A stretch of DNA of 64,000 nucleotides from Paramecium sonneborni (GCA_905182985.1 CAJJDN010000004.1:485664-549663), one strand, 5' to 3'. Positions 11,539 to 24,633 are shown, numbered from the stretch's first letter. Numbers and translations are program-made. The notes: generated by a model not told the origin, from the sequence alone.

Positions 11539-12049
11539 TCATTTTATTTTAGTTTTTAGTAAAGATATTGATGAACTTTGTAACAATTCTCTTGATAATT
11601 GGTTTAATAAACAATATTAATAATAATATAATTAGTTTTGAACTATATATAACAATACATCAATCATGAATACTAAGAGTATAGGCAGAAGTTTTATTAT
11701 TATTGTAAGAATATAATTCTCTGATCTCAGGTTGAGATAGATTATTTTCATTTTTTTTTATTCCTTGTTTTTAGAATATCTAAGGTAACTTATTTATTTA
11801 TCTTGGCCTGAAAAAGGCATCTTTAGCTCCTGTTAATTTAAATTTTTTCTCATTATTATTTAGAAACTAAGGATTATTTTGATTGTTGGCTAACTTAATC
11901 TTTGGTAAAACTAATTTAGGTTGATCATCTTCAATTTAAGTTAGTACTCTTCTTCTAGTATTGTTAAATTAAGGAGTTTCAATATCATCTAGTGATATTG
12001 TGTTACTGCCTTCATAAAAGCTTGAAATTTTGGCTCTTTTTGGAATCAT
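11539..12049 (-). CDS. Unknown small basic protein
   Basis: Begins MIPKRAKISSFYEGSNTISL and has a polar, Asn/Lys-rich body including RRVLTQIEDDQPKLVLPKIK and LTGAKDAFFRPRQINKLPQI. A 31-nt intron (11643-11673, GT...TAG) leads to a Leu/Gln-rich end with NQLSRELLQSSSISLLKTK. If the intron is not used, the protein stops earlier at 11660. No family recognised. The 335 bp between it and the next minus-strand gene hold open frames but nothing I can support. Confidence 0.5.
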
Positions 12050-12295
12050 TCTTTACAAATTATATTATATATTATATTTTTATTTCCTAAAATTTTTGAC
12101 AGAAATGGATTCCCTTTTTTATGTTAATCTGAAGATTTTTTTTAATTTCCTAGAAAATATAATTATATTTTATCATATTTAAAGAATAATGAGTTCTTCA
12201 ACAAAGAAAGTGGGACTTTGTTCAAATATTATAAGGATATATTGAAAAATACTCAACAAAAAAGATTATAATAAATAATATTTAATAAAAAAATA

Positions 12296-12796
12296 TCATT
12301 TTTTTGTATTCATGAATTATTTATTAGATTTCTTAACTATTTTTTATTCAACAACAGTTTTAATTTTATTTACTTAATTCTTAAAATTATCAATTTAAGA
12401 ATTTTATAAGACTTTGTTCTATTTTGTCATCTAAATAATGGATTGAGTTTATTAAATTTAATCATTTTACTGTTAAATTAATTCCAAATTTTCTAATTTC
12501 AATTAGTTATTCTCTTGGTTAACTTTTTCTAATCTAATACGTAATAATTCAAGCTTATAATCAAAAGCATCCTTCATATTTTAATGTTAAACTCTAGAGT
12601 TGTTAAATAAGCTAATATACTTTAAATCATCTAATTCTTCTTCTAATAAATGAATATTGTCTTTTGATGATTTAGATCTCATAGTATTATAAGATTGGAA
12701 AAGTTCTTTAAGTTCAAATTCCAATTTAAGATTTCTTTACTTCAATTATTATAGCTCTGTTAATAATATAGCCTTATCTTGATATATTTAATTCAT
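12296..12796 (-). CDS. Coiled-coil protein, unknown
   Basis: Intronless, 166 residues. Almost the whole protein is heptad-like: LLTELQQLKQRNLKLEFELK, HLLEEELDDLKYISLF, LELLRIRLEKVNQENNQLKL, ending with a Lys-rich tail before TGA. No globular domain is visible. Its start codon lies only 18 bp from that of the divergent F-BAR gene. Confidence 0.7.
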
Positions 12797-12814
12797 TTAA
12801 TCGAATTAATTAAA

Positions 12815-15199
12815 ATGAGTATTAAATAACTAGCTACAAATTTCGATGTTCTATATCGAAGAGTAAGTGATCGAAGTAAAGTGATTGAAATATTATTGGG
12901 ATAATTATTTGAGAGATCTGAAGCTGAAGAGAAGTACCACAAAACACTTGAAAAAATTAGTATTCAAATGTAAAATAGTGGTGGTGATATTGATGATTTA
13001 ATAAGAGGAGTCAAAGTAGATTTAAATCAAAGAGCTCAATATTATAAAGTATAATACAATGTTAAAAATAGCAATTTAATTAATCTTATAAAAATGATGT
13101 TGAACATGCTACCAATGATCTTAAATAAATCTAATATTAATTCAAGCCAATGATCTAGGAAATTATGAAAATGGATAAGGAATTGAAAGTTTCCTTAGAT
13201 AAATATGATCGATAAAAAGATAAAACTATGAGAGCATCTAAAGATTACGAAGAAGCTGCTATTACTTTGGAAGCATAATGTTGGAATAAAGAATGCAATT
13301 CTGAATCTAGATCTAAGGCTCAAGTGAGATTGAATCAATAATTAGTTTATAAATAAGAAAATGAGTCAGCCCTTAGATAAGCTGCAACAATCTACAATAA
13401 TTTAGTTTAATCTTATAGCACTTTATTATAAAATGGAATTTAATAATTAATATCTTTTCATAATCAAACCTTTGCTATTGCTAAAGTAATAATCTATTAA
13501 TAATATATTAATAGGATATCGTCATGAAAATTTTGGTCTATGAAATTTCTAAAACAAGAAATCTTCAATATGATAGTGAGTAATTTTTTAAGGAAGCTGA
13601 AAAATATAGAGATCCTTAAAATGATCCTATTTAACCTGGACCATCAAGTTAGATTGGAATCACCAAAGAAAATTATTCAAAAGTTAATTTGTAATAAACT
13701 TCTTCATTTTTAAAAAATATTGCAGATTAAATATCTTTGAGTCATCGTTTAAATGTTAAAAGAGAAACTGCCTAATCTTAATAATCAGATATTGTTGATG
13801 AATTTGATTTACTATTAGTTAATCAATACTTTATTGATGATTTAAAGGCAGTATCTATTAACTTAATCAATAAAGTAAATAATAAAAATAAGTCATAAAA
13901 TAATGAGGACAAATAACCTGCTGGAGTTTAGGCTATGGTTAATAAATATAAAGATTAATATGGAGAATAATAACTAATAACAATTTATAGTTTTATTAAA
14001 CAGATTATTTAAAGCACTTAAGAATTACAAATAAAAGGATGGAAGAATATACCATCAATAGAAAATAATATTGTTGAAACTAAATTAGAATCTAAATTTT
14101 TTAGAGAACTAGCATGTATTATCTTAGAATCATTTAGATAAGCAGGGTATATGTACATATTATTTAGATGTTCACATGTAAGTTAATTTGGATTTAAGAA
14201 TATGATTGTTTTTACTCAAAAATTATTGGAAATCTCTTAAAGAGAAGGGGAATTGATATTAGTCAAAAGAATTATAACTATGATTTCTACAATCTATACT
14301 ACAGATGAAAAAGAAAAAAGATTTTTTTTATAAGATAGTTTGATATCTATGCCTATATGGAAATAAATTGATTTATGGGAAGGAGTCATTTATACTACTA
14401 TTGAGGCTGAAATAGATAAATCTGCTATGAAAGATTCTTCATAATTTACAAATGAATAAATATTTAAAGATAAAAATGTCATATATTCTAATTTGTTGAC
14501 TTTAACTTTAAATATGATTAATTTTAAGTAATAAATATATTTATTTTATTTAGAATAGATAAATAAGAAATTAAAAATGTTTTAATTAAATATGCTCGAG
14601 TATTTTAGCTTTTTGAATTGCAAACTTAAGAACTACTAAAATTTGCTGAAAATGATGGTAAAATTGAACCAAATTCTAAAGTAAATTCATTATCAGTTTT
14701 ATAATCTTTGTATTATCAACCATAATCTTAATCCATCTAAGGAACTTTCAGTTAAAAAAAAGTAGTTATTTTTGATAAGAAGAATCCATTATCATAAAAT
14801 TTAACAATTTAAAAAACTTCAGGAAATTAAGTTTATTTATCATAAGATACTCCAACTAGATAAACAACATCACCATTAACATCAACATCACCTTATTAGA
14901 ATATATCAAAATAACAATAACAATTCCACTAATAATAATCAAATTAAAGTACATAGTAGCAATCACCAACAATTTAAACTTAATCATAATAATAATCAAT
15001 ATTATAAAAAGTTTTTACTCCTTAAAATTCAAATAATTAAACAGCGAATGTTTAGTAGATATAATAAAATGTTTCAATGTCATAGTAATTTTAGTCGGGG
15101 AGCTAATAATAAATTTAGGATTAAGAATAATAAAAAATAAAATATAATTATCATCCATTAGAAGTTCCAAAATCTATAAATTAAAAAAAGCAAACTTGA
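12815..15199 (+). CDS. F-BAR domain-like membrane-curvature protein
   Basis: The N-terminal part (residues ~1-250) is helical and resembles an F-BAR/FCH domain: FDVLYRRVSDRSKVIEILLG, QLFERSEAEEKYHKTLEKIS, then DLIRGVKVDLNQRAQYYK and a long coiled coil with SYKNDVEHATNDLKQIQYQ. The middle (~400-650) is a globular, mostly helical region that I cannot assign. The C-terminal ~180 residues are Gln/Ser/Pro/Thr-rich, probably disordered. Introns: 13049-13071, 13486-13514 and 14528-14553. The likely role is membrane bending with actin or endocytic partners. The F-BAR call rests on pattern, not on a search. Confidence 0.65.
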
Positions 15200-15252
15200 T
15201 TTTATAAATAAAAAAATAATTAAAATACACATACGATTATATATATTATTGA

Positions 15253-17100
15253 TCAATCTATTTTTTCTGATTTTCTTAATGTTAAAAGTGCGTAATTTCC
15301 AACAATTACCAATGGAACACTTAAGATTCCTAAAATGGTTACAGTTTCTATCAAATTTAATTTGATCCAGAAAAGTGTTAGAACAACAAATAATCCTATG
15401 ATTAAAGTTAAAAACACATAAACAATCTCTGGATTATCTTTAGGTAATTTATCAAAGTTTAATTTCAAATTAGAAATAATTCTAAGGAAAAATAAAAATG
15501 CTAAAACAATAACAAAAACAAAGAACGAAACAAACTAGAATATAATATGATATTTACAAGGAATGGAACTTCAGGTTATTCTTGATTGAATTGATGAACA
15601 ATTTCTTAAGGTAACTTATAATAGCTATCATTTTGGAAAGTTGTTTAAGCTTAAAATTTAGTATCAATATTAAGGAAACTCCATCTTTAAGGAACAATAC
15701 TTGGATCGGCTAAGAGTAATTCAACTTAATAAATAGCATTAAGAGGTGTAATATGATCAGGATCTCCAAAATCAATAATACCATAATAGATTTTTCTTTT
15801 TTTATCATATTCAACAAAAACTTATGTGGTAGCGGATAAATATTAAGGATGAACTAATCTTAAAGCTACTTATTATTTGACTTATTATTTAGTCTATTTA
15901 AAAGTAGAGATTTACTTTAATGATAACATGAAGGAAGCTTTTTTCATTAGCATTAAGAGTAACAGGATAAACTTCTCCATTTTCAACACTATGATGGAAA
16001 TTTGGTTTAGATGTTTTGGAATCAACAATATCAAACATAATTTCTTCAATTTCAATTGTTAATAATACTTTAACTGTTTATTTGAACTTAAATATTAAAT
16101 AAGATTTGTTACAATATAATTAGGGAAATGTATTTCAAAGGGAAGTGATCCAGAAGAACTAACTTCAAAATATCCACTAAATTCTTTAGATTTTATAGGT
16201 GTATAAGAATATTGGTTTTAATCATCAGTTATGAAAGCTTAAACATCTGTAGGTTAAACCTTTTCACCTTTAATGTTAACAAATTTCACATTTATTTATG
16301 TTTTATCTTTGTATACATAATAATCTTAGAAAATGGGGTAAATAATAGTATTTATTTGATTTAATTAAAATAATTTAGTAATCCAATACTATTCATCAAT
16401 AGAACCCTAGACAGTGGTTCTTTAAAGTAGAAAATTAATGATTGTTTATTAATATATCTGATTTTTAAGAAAATCTTAAACTTTTGGATGGAGATTGGTA
16501 ATATTCAAAGTAAAAAATGAGTATAATATTTATGCAGTAACTGCAGCTGAATTATCTCTATCCAAAATAGCTGTGACTCCATCATATATTTCTTAGAAAT
16601 TAAAAATAGCTTCTTATATTGCATCATGAACCATATTGTCATTGCAAATAGTAGCAAGATAATATACTTGAGCTGCTGTTTTGTATGAATCATCTTATTT
16701 TTTAAGATTAGGTTTTGCTGCACCTCCTGCTGTAATGTAATAATCCAATTTTGGACATTATCCATTTAAAAGTGAATTATAGTAAATTGATTCAAAATCA
16801 TCTTAATCAATCATTGGTAACTCGATATTATAATCTACTTAACACTCTTCTAAAAACTATGATGCAAGCTTTGCATAATAAGCATCTTATGCTGTTGATA
16901 AAGCGTATTCTTTTAACCAAGTACAAACCTTATTATATAAAATAAAATACTTAATCTTAATCCACGTCAATTTATAAATCAGAAGCTATTGACAATTAGT
17001 ATGCTAATTTTTTGAGTGAATCTGGTTTACTCACAAACACATTTTACTTGTATTTAGAAAATGCAAAAACTGTGGTCAATAAGAATATTGCAATGATCAT
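15253..17100 (-). CDS. Ribophorin II / Swp1, oligosaccharyltransferase subunit
   Basis: Non-catalytic subunit of the ER oligosaccharyltransferase. It begins with a signal peptide (MIIAIFLLTTVFAFSKYK), then a helical lumenal domain with EYALSTAQDAYYAKLASQFL and AGGAAKPNLKKQDDSYKTA. The beta-rich part includes GIIDFGDPDHITPLNAIYQV and LPQEIVHQFNQEQPEVPF. The C-terminus has three membrane helices with LGILSVPLVIVGNYALLTLR, matching the ribophorin II tail. At least five introns; those at 16929-16950 and 16087-16112 end in AAG, and their removal keeps the frame across hundreds of codons. Its ATG overlaps the stop of the gene upstream. Confidence 0.86.
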
Positions 17101-17333
17101 TAATTAAATTTATATGGAATCTATTAATCAATACTTATCAAATCATCTACTTTTTCATACTATTCTCTACTTATTTTCTATTCATTTATGTATTCTTACA
17201 TATTTTTAATCAACCTCTCATTTTTCACTTATTTTTATTTCTCAAATCTTATCGTTTTAAATTATCTTTATAATCCAAATTTTTATATATATTATAAATA
17301 TTTCATTCCTAATCTAATGGTACTGCTGTTCAT
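17097..17333 (-). CDS. Small unknown basic protein
   Basis: Intronless, 78 residues, starting MNSSTIRLGMKYLQYIQKF, then a Lys/Gln/Glu-rich helix (FEKQKQVKNERLIKNMQEY) and ending LISIDQQIPYKFNQ. The TGA stop (17097-17099) overlaps the ATG of the ribophorin II gene (17098-17100) on the same strand. Size and composition suggest a small mitochondrial or assembly-type protein, but that is a guess. Confidence 0.5.
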
Positions 17334-17941
17334 TTTCTTTCATTATAACTGTCTTATTTCAACTTATCAAATTTAGTACTTAAGCATATTTAAAGGGTTC
17401 TTCAAATCTTGTTTTCATATCACAAAATATAAACTAATGATATAGCCAAGTATTTTATTTCTAATATCAAGCACTATATAAATTATTTCTTAATTTCCTA
17501 AGAATATTCATTTCTATATTATTTATCTAAAAATATCTTTATGACTCATTTTACTTTATTTTTTTAAATTAGTTATATTTTTTAATATTATTGTTGGTCT
17601 ATATAAAAAGTAATTCATACTTATTTAAAAGGATTCCAATTAAATACAATCATCTATCTAAACAAATTTTTATAACTTTGATTGTTCCTATATAGGCCGA
17701 ATAAGATTGTATTAAATAATTTCTTTATTAAAATTTCAATTTTGTTTATATGTGACAAATATATTGGGTTTTATTTATTTATGGATTACCACCTAATAGT
17801 CAAATATTATTAGTATGAACTGTTTAAATTTGGTAATATAAATCAATAAGTTGATTGAAGAGTATTTTGGTATAGTAATTGAATGGAATATTTTAAAATC
17901 TATTATCCCAATGTGATAATAAATTTAAATAATAATAAAAA
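17334..17941. other. No supported gene in this 608-bp stretch
   Basis: Very AT-rich. Only short open frames are seen on either strand, for example a 25-codon one near 17781-17858 on the plus strand. It presumably holds the promoter regions of the small minus-strand gene and of the proteasome gene. Confidence 0.5.
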
Positions 17942-18867
17942 ATGTAATACTTGGATAATTATTTGCAATCAAAAGGAGGATACGATTATACAAATGTAAA
18001 GAGGTACAGATATGATTAATTGAAATATAAGAAATGAATTGATGAAGGCTTAAGGATTTAAAGAAATGGGATTTACAAAAACTGGAACAACAATAGTAGG
18101 TGTAATATTTGATGGCGGAGTAGTGATGGCAGCAGATACAAGAGCAACAGCAGGATCAATAGTAGCAGATAAAAATTGTGAGAAATTGCATACATTAGCT
18201 CCAAATATCTGGGCTGCTGGAGCAGGTACAGCTGCAGATTTACATCATTAATGTGCTCATTTTAATGCTAAATTAAAACTTTAAAGATTAAATTTGAATA
18301 GATAAAGTAGAGTTAATGAAGTAATAACTAAATTAACAACAAAACTATTTCCTTATAGAGGACATATTGGTGTTGCTCTTATTATTGGAGGAATAGATTG
18401 TAATGGACCATAATTGGCTTCAGTATCTCCTCATGGAAAGTAAGATTTTATTAAATTAGTTATGTTTATCATCCTTTTTAATCTATGGGTAGTGGATCAT
18501 TAGCAGCTCTAGGAATTCTTGAAGCTAAATATTAAGATGGTCTTACTAAATAATAAGCAATAGATCTTGCCATTGAGGCTATTGAAGCTGGTATATTCCA
18601 TGATATGGGGTATTTTTTAATTTTATTTATTAGATCAGGTAGTAATGTTGATGTAGTTGCTATTACAAAAGATGGTGTAGACTATAAGAGAAATATTAGA
18701 TCATATAATGCTAAGTCCCATTAAAAATAAATACCTTATGATTTTCCTATTAATAATACACGTAATATTATTAATTTGGATATTTAGCTGCTTTAAGAAA
18801 ATATTAGTTTGATATTGAAAAATAAGAATTAAGTGAGATTGGATAAGAAATGGAAATAATTGAATGA
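17942..18867 (+). CDS. 20S proteasome subunit beta-2 (PSMB7/Pup1 type)
   Basis: Trypsin-like catalytic subunit of the 20S proteasome. A propeptide with [10 protein letters not shown] precedes the catalytic threonine of [11 protein letters not shown]. Asp is in [10 protein letters not shown], Lys in [22 protein letters not shown], the block [19 protein letters not shown] and [19 protein letters not shown] follow. Introns: 18004-18031 (ends AAG), 18440-18459, 18610-18633 and 18762-18787; each join gives the expected family sequence. The stop is TGA. It lies 31 bp before the J-domain gene on the same strand. Confidence 0.95.
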
Positions 18868-18898
18868 AATATTACAAATACAATAAATTATTTAATTA

Positions 18899-19716
18899 AT
18901 GGATAAATAAGATTATTATCAAATTCTTGGAGTTGATAAAAATGCTACTACAGAAGATATTAAGAGTGCTTATAGAAAATTAGCTTTGGTAATTTTCATT
19001 CTTGTTATTTTGATAGAAATGGCATCCAGATAAGAACCCTGATAATCAAGAAGGAGCCAAAAAATAATTTTAATTGATTTTATAAGCTTATACAGGTAAT
19101 TTCAATTTAAAATATAGTTCTTTGTGATAGTCAGAAAAGAGCTAACTATGATAAATATGGAACTGCTGATGGTGAAGAATAGATGAATTTTGATTTCGAT
19201 GATTTTTTTGCTTAAGATTTTGAGTCTATGATGAACTTCATGATGGGTGATGCTTTTATGAAAATGTTTACTAATATTGGTAGATCAGGAAGAGGTAAGC
19301 ATAAATTTAAAATTCCTTAATCTTTTATTTTCAAATAAACATAACCATAAAAGAAACCATAAAAAAAAGAAGAAGATGATGAATGGGAAACTGAAGAAGA
19401 AGTTGATTAAGATGATGATTGGAAAGATGTAGATGATGATGATGATGATGATAATGATGATAATGATGATAATGATTTATAATCTGATAGTGATGATGAT
19501 CTTACACATTAAGAAAATTTATTTATGATGCCTATGTTTATAGAATAAAATATTAAAGAAACTGATAGTAATTCAATATTTTATAATATTATAGGTAATA
19601 AGTTTAAATGTAAATTTGATGGCCAGATATTAAAAGAACATACTTTAGTCTAACATTTTGAGAAGAACCATAAAAAAGAATTTGAGGCTTGGAGTAAAAA
19701 AAAGAATTTTAAATGA
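18899..19716 (+). CDS. J-domain (DnaJ) protein with acidic region and C-terminal finger-like end
   Basis: Hsp70 co-chaperone. The J-domain is at residues ~1-70: [20 protein letters not shown], then the HPD motif in [15 protein letters not shown] after a 28-nt intron, then [13 protein letters not shown] after a 22-nt intron. A Phe/Met-rich stretch follows ([15 protein letters not shown]), then a highly acidic run encoded by repeated GAT (about 19432-19475). The C-terminus has [20 protein letters not shown] plus NHKKEFEAW, resembling a C2H2 finger of DNAJC21-like proteins but with only one clear Cys. The exact orthologue is not assigned. Confidence 0.85.
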
Positions 19717-19741
19717 TTAATTAATTACATTATTTTTAGAT

Positions 19742-21050
19742 ATGAAAAATCGATTCCTACAACTTAAATAAAAACTAAATAATTGGAAGTGGATTGAATG
19801 CTAAGTAACTCTACATTCTCAAACTAATCAACAATAATCCTATCGCCTTCTTGAAACTAACTATAAAATCATGTAAGATTGTACTGTTGTTGAAGAATAA
19901 TTACAATTCAATATACAAATGTAGAAATCTTTCAATTTTTCTAAACGAATCGGATGGAATTGGCATAAAAGTTGGAAACTACCAGAAATCATTGTTAAAC
20001 CTATTCTAAACTGTTATAAATTATATACTAAAGGTCTTCGATGTAGATTAATTTGCGGCTATGTTGAGGATGTATCCACAATTCGATAAGTTGAGCTTGA
20101 AGGAAGCATAGAAAAACTTTATAATGATGAAATCCAAGGATTTTAATTTGAAAACATAAAGTTCAGTTCAACTTCTTATAAGCTGGAGGTTTTTACTTAA
20201 CCTTATTTTTAGGGTGTCCATTTTCATGTTATTATTGAAATATATAGAAGGGATGATATCTTTTAAACAGAACTAACTATTAAATCAGTTATCTCTCCTC
20301 CAATTTTTGTTGATTCAAGAAAAGCTGCCAGAAATACTAAGAGATTTGATTACCAAAAAATTATGTCCCTTATTCAACCATTTCATCCATTCTCTCTAAA
20401 AAAATAACTTATTGTTAGATCTGATAAGTCCAAAATTCTAAAAATTGAAGATACTCTTGAAGGACTTAATAATTATTTGATGGCCTAAAATATTAGAAAT
20501 AAATGCAGACATCCATACTTTCTAGCATTAAAATTTAGATCTGTCTTTGATCTATTCTATAATTCTAGTTTATATTCTACTCACTTAACTTTAGAATAAT
20601 TACTTATTAAAATCTAATAATACTTAGTTGATAGTTTAAATTCATAATAAAATCAATCAGTCTTATTATTAAGCATGAAATATACAAATTATAGTGAACT
20701 TGATATTGGATTCTTTAGCAATAATCTAAGTTAATTATAAAACAATGTTATTCAAGTTGTTGCAGGCTCATAAATTGATAAAAATTGGATTAAAATTAAT
20801 ATAAATGATCTAAACAATATCTACTCAGAAAAATACTCAACATTTCCTCGAGTTTCAACTACTGATTAAATTTAAATGAAATAATATTTTGATATTTCCT
20901 CTGATGAAAGCGACTCTGATGTTTGTTGTTAAAATGATGTAATACTAACCATTATTATAATAGGAATAAATTGAATTTTGTAAATAATAAAACCTACAAG
21001 AATATTATGAAACCAAAATTGAAATTTAAAACAAGAAAGTCTGTATTTGA
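19742..21050 (+). CDS. Unknown protein, ~427 residues
   Basis: One long exon plus a short one after the intron 20939-20963. It contains IGWNWHKSWKLPEIIVKPIL, then a beta-like domain with LEVFTQPYFQGVHFHVIIEI and a notable SVISPPIFVDSRKAARNTKR. The helical part is FRSVFDLFYNSSLYSTH. An acidic serine cluster (DISSDESDSD) is followed by a Cys pair. Codon use and length make it certainly coding. I cannot assign a family. It is 25 bp downstream of the J-domain gene. Confidence 0.72.
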
Positions 21051-21111
21051 ATCAAGATAAAACAATATTTGTTTAAAATTATTTATTTAATTTTTTCTTA
21101 ATTAATTATAT

Positions 21112-21387
21112 TCATTCATCTTGTATTTAGTTTTATTTATTAAAAAAAAAGAAACTATGGATTTAAAATTAAATTTCAAACTATCTTTCTTTATCATAAT
21201 TTTATAAAATTTTTTCTATTGATACAAAATTCATTAGTTTAGAATAATTTAAATTTAGATTATCTTAAATTCATTTTTATTTTAAGTAATTCAATTAAAT
21301 TTTCAACTCCTCTATTTCATAAGACTTTTAATATTTAAGTTAATTTTACTTTGATTATAATATAAGAGTTATTTGTATCAATTAGTT
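21112..21387 (-). pseudogene. Coiled-coil-like frame broken by TGA
   Basis: A minus-strand frame reads as coiled coil (NQLKYQKSYEIEELKIQLNY), hits one in-frame TGA, and continues NLNLNYSKLMNFVSIEKILQ and NYDKERQFEIQ before the final TGA. No start ATG is found upstream. It is the only gene-like content in the roughly 500-bp gap 21051-21556. It may be a decayed gene or a gene with an unrecognised intron. Confidence 0.28.
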
Positions 21388-21556
21388 TCAGAAGTTAAAA
21401 AATTGATTAGTGATTATTAGCTATCTAAACTATAATGATGAGGAATCAAATTCATTTTAAATATATATATTATGTTTTATTTATGTATATTCTATTTATA
21501 TCTTAATTTTAATTTAATATCATAATTACAATATATAAAATTATATAATATTTTCC

Positions 21557-23913
21557 ATGGGTGGGTGCGGAGGAAAACCATAAAAAAAAAACAAGAAACC
21601 TTATGTTTTACCAAAATAATTAGAATAACAATGTATGGTTTATTTCTAAGTTAGTTAATGCTATAGAAATTGATTTACTTTATTTAATATATTAGGACTT
21701 AGCTTCACGTAATGTAGAAAACTTAGTCAACAAAACAGCTTTTACTGATTTCTTTACAATGATTGGATTGTGGGGAGAACTTGTTTTTGATTATTTTAAC
21801 TAAGAAAATCAGAGTTTATTGAATTTTGAGCAATTTTTAAAAGGAGTTGTCCATTATATAAAATGTGATGAAAATTAAAAAATTTAGCATCTTTTTAAAT
21901 TATATGACTTAGATAAATAAGGTGTAATTCGAAAATCTGAGTTTCTTCAAATGGTATAATAAAAAAATTAAAATTAGATTTAAAATTATCCTCGAGATGA
22001 TTTAATTAAATTGCTAGACGACCCTATGTTCTTAGAGGATCTAAAAATTCTTAAATATTATGAAACAAAGGAGATAATGAATCAAAAAAAAAATTAACCT
22101 AAACGTGCAGATGAATAAGAGTTTACAGAATCAGGTAATAAAAAAAAAAAAGAAAATAGTGCATGCAATTTAGAGAAAAAATTCATTAAGTGGAGAAATA
22201 CAATCAATTTAAGGAGCAAAATCTGGAGAGTCAGGAATGGGATCATAAAACAATTTACCAGCATTTAATGAATAAAGTGTTGTTATGATGTTTCCAAATG
22301 AGAGTATGATTGGGCCTACAGGAGTTCCTATGGGTCAATTTGGTTAAAATATTACTTTTAATATAAATGGAAAATTAGTAGAATTAAAAAGAGTCAACAT
22401 TAATTATTTAGTACATAAATATGTTAATATGATCTATAAACATAAGGCTAAAAATGATTAAGAGTATATTATATTAATTAAATTAGTTTATCTCTTGAAG
22501 ATTTTACAACTTTTGTTAAATTGCATCCTAAAATATTTGAGGGGCTTTATAAAGCATTCAATTTTGATGTTTGGGGTTTTGATATTAATGCATAAGTTCC
22601 TCGTATGATGATGGCACCAAAAGATTTAGAAGGAGAAGTTAAAAAAATCAGCAAAAAAAATCCTAAACTTAATAATACTAGATATTTTAAATTAATGTAG
22701 AGATTTTGCTTATCTTTTAAAACAAAAGAATCTACTTTGCCATCAAGTAAATAATATTAAATAGTCTTTAGAGATATTTTGCCTTGATGGTTTAACAATT
22801 TAAGAAAAAGTTAATAATCAAGAATAATAATATGGTTTCGAAGTTTCTCATAAAGATAAATTATATTAAACTAGAACTTATTTATGTTAAGATTTCGAAG
22901 ATTATAAAAGATGGACTAACAGTTTATAAATGTTTCAAAAGTATTTATTATATTTAAATCTTAGAGCTTCTGTTAATGATTATTATTCAATTCTATAGAA
23001 AATAGGAGAAGGCAAATTTTCTATTGTTTACCTTTGTGAATGTAAAAAAGATAGGCAAATTCTAGCTATTAAAATTATTGAAAAATTTAAATTGTCAAAA
23101 TCTGAAAAATTAATGCTTGCGTAAAATTAGTATTTAGTTGTAGTCATGAGGTAGAAATCATGAAATTACTTAATCATTCTTGTATTGTTCGTTTCCATGA
23201 AATTATAGAAACAAAAACTCATTTGAATATCATTACTGAAGTTGTTAGAGATGGAGATTTATTTGATTACATCATAAAAAATGAAAATATTAATGAACAA
23301 GAGGCATCATTAATTATGAGTTAACTTTTTGATACTTTAAATTATATTCATAGTGTTGGAATTGTTCATAGAGATTTAAAACCAGAAAATATTATGATTG
23401 TTTTAGATCCTACAAAAAAAAATGTAAAACAAGTTAAAATTATTGATTTCGGATTTGCCAATTTTTTAACGAATATCTAAACAAAAGAAGGAGAAGCACT
23501 TTGTGGAACAACTAATTATTTAGCTCCTGAAAGTTTAGAATAGAAAAAAATTGACTTTAAAGTTGATAATTTTGCTTTGGGAGTTATCTTATATTTTCTT
23601 TTATCTGGTATTTTCAAATATTTATTTTATAATTTAGGTTATTTACCTTTTGATTCTGAATTTCCAGAAGATATTATTAAAAATATAATTGAATGTAAAT
23701 ATGATCTGCAAGAAGACTTTTGGTCATAAATTTCAGAAGAGGCAAAAGATTTAATAAAGAAATTATTGATGAAAGTACCTGACGAAAGAATTTCTTTGTC
23801 ATCAGCTTTAGAGCATCCATGGATTAAAGTATAAATTTATATTCAAGTAGAACCGAAATTAATTACCAACAAAAAAGGCTTAAAGAGTTAAAAATAGATT
23901 AGGCTTATTTTGA
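21557..23913 (+). CDS. Ser/Thr protein kinase with EF-hand and PH-like domain, N-myristoylation motif
   Basis: Starts [11 protein letters not shown], a typical N-myristoylation and palmitoylation site. Domains in order: a helical EF-hand region with one canonical loop ([14 protein letters not shown]); a middle domain with [12 protein letters not shown]; a PH-like domain ([20 protein letters not shown] to [14 protein letters not shown]); and the kinase domain with [12 protein letters not shown], the Lys of [29 protein letters not shown] and HPWIK. Introns include one at about 23121-23143 and a 30-nt one near 23607-23636. Calcium- and lipid-responsive kinase activity is inferred. The last intron and exact C-terminus are less certain. 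Confidence 0.82.
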
Positions 23914-24105
23914 TGAATTGATTGAATCAAAATGTTTATATTAAATAATAATATCTAATATTAAATAATTATTTTATTTATTGCAAAAATTTATTTAATT
24001 TTCTGACCCTTTTTTAAAGAACTAAATATGGCTTGATTTAGTTAAATTAGAGAGAAAGTTGATTATTAGAAATAATTAAAATTTCAATTTTAAATATTGA
24101 TATAT

Positions 24106-24633
24106 TCATATAAGACTTTTAGAACTTCTATGACTCCAACCCATAGACTCTTTTTCTATGTCTTTTGATAGGTTTATAAATTACTATTATTATTTCAACT
24201 ATTTTTTAACTCTACTTCTGTATGAATCATTTAATCTCTCAGAAAATCTTCTAAATTATTAACAAATTTTAATTGGATCTGACTATAACATTGTTTATTA
24301 AATTTTTGTTTATTAAGGATTAGACCTTTTATTTATTTTTGTTGATTTTTAGTTTACTATATAATCATTATTATTAGTATAACAATCATACAGTATAGGC
24401 TTTTATTAAATAATTATTTTGTTTTTCACTTCCTGACTCAAGCTTGAAGTTTTAATATTTACATTTTTCTCAATTTTATTGATTGAAGTTTATAAAGACC
24501 TTTCAAATTAATATTTTTATGGTGATATTTTAAGCTTATTCAACCATTAGTTCTATTTTCGAATCATAAATTGAGGTATTCGTTAGTTAAGTATACTACC
24601 ACTATATTGATAATTCCTAAAGTTTATTTACAT
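24106..24633 (-). CDS. Unknown basic protein
   Basis: Intronless frame of 175 residues starting MQINFRNYQYSGSILNQRI. It is Lys/Gln/Asn-rich, with SLSQEVKNKIIIQQKPILYD and QFRRFSERLNDSYRSRVKKQ near the end. It probably lacks a globular fold. The gap between it and the kinase gene (23914-24105) shows nothing. Confidence 0.5.
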
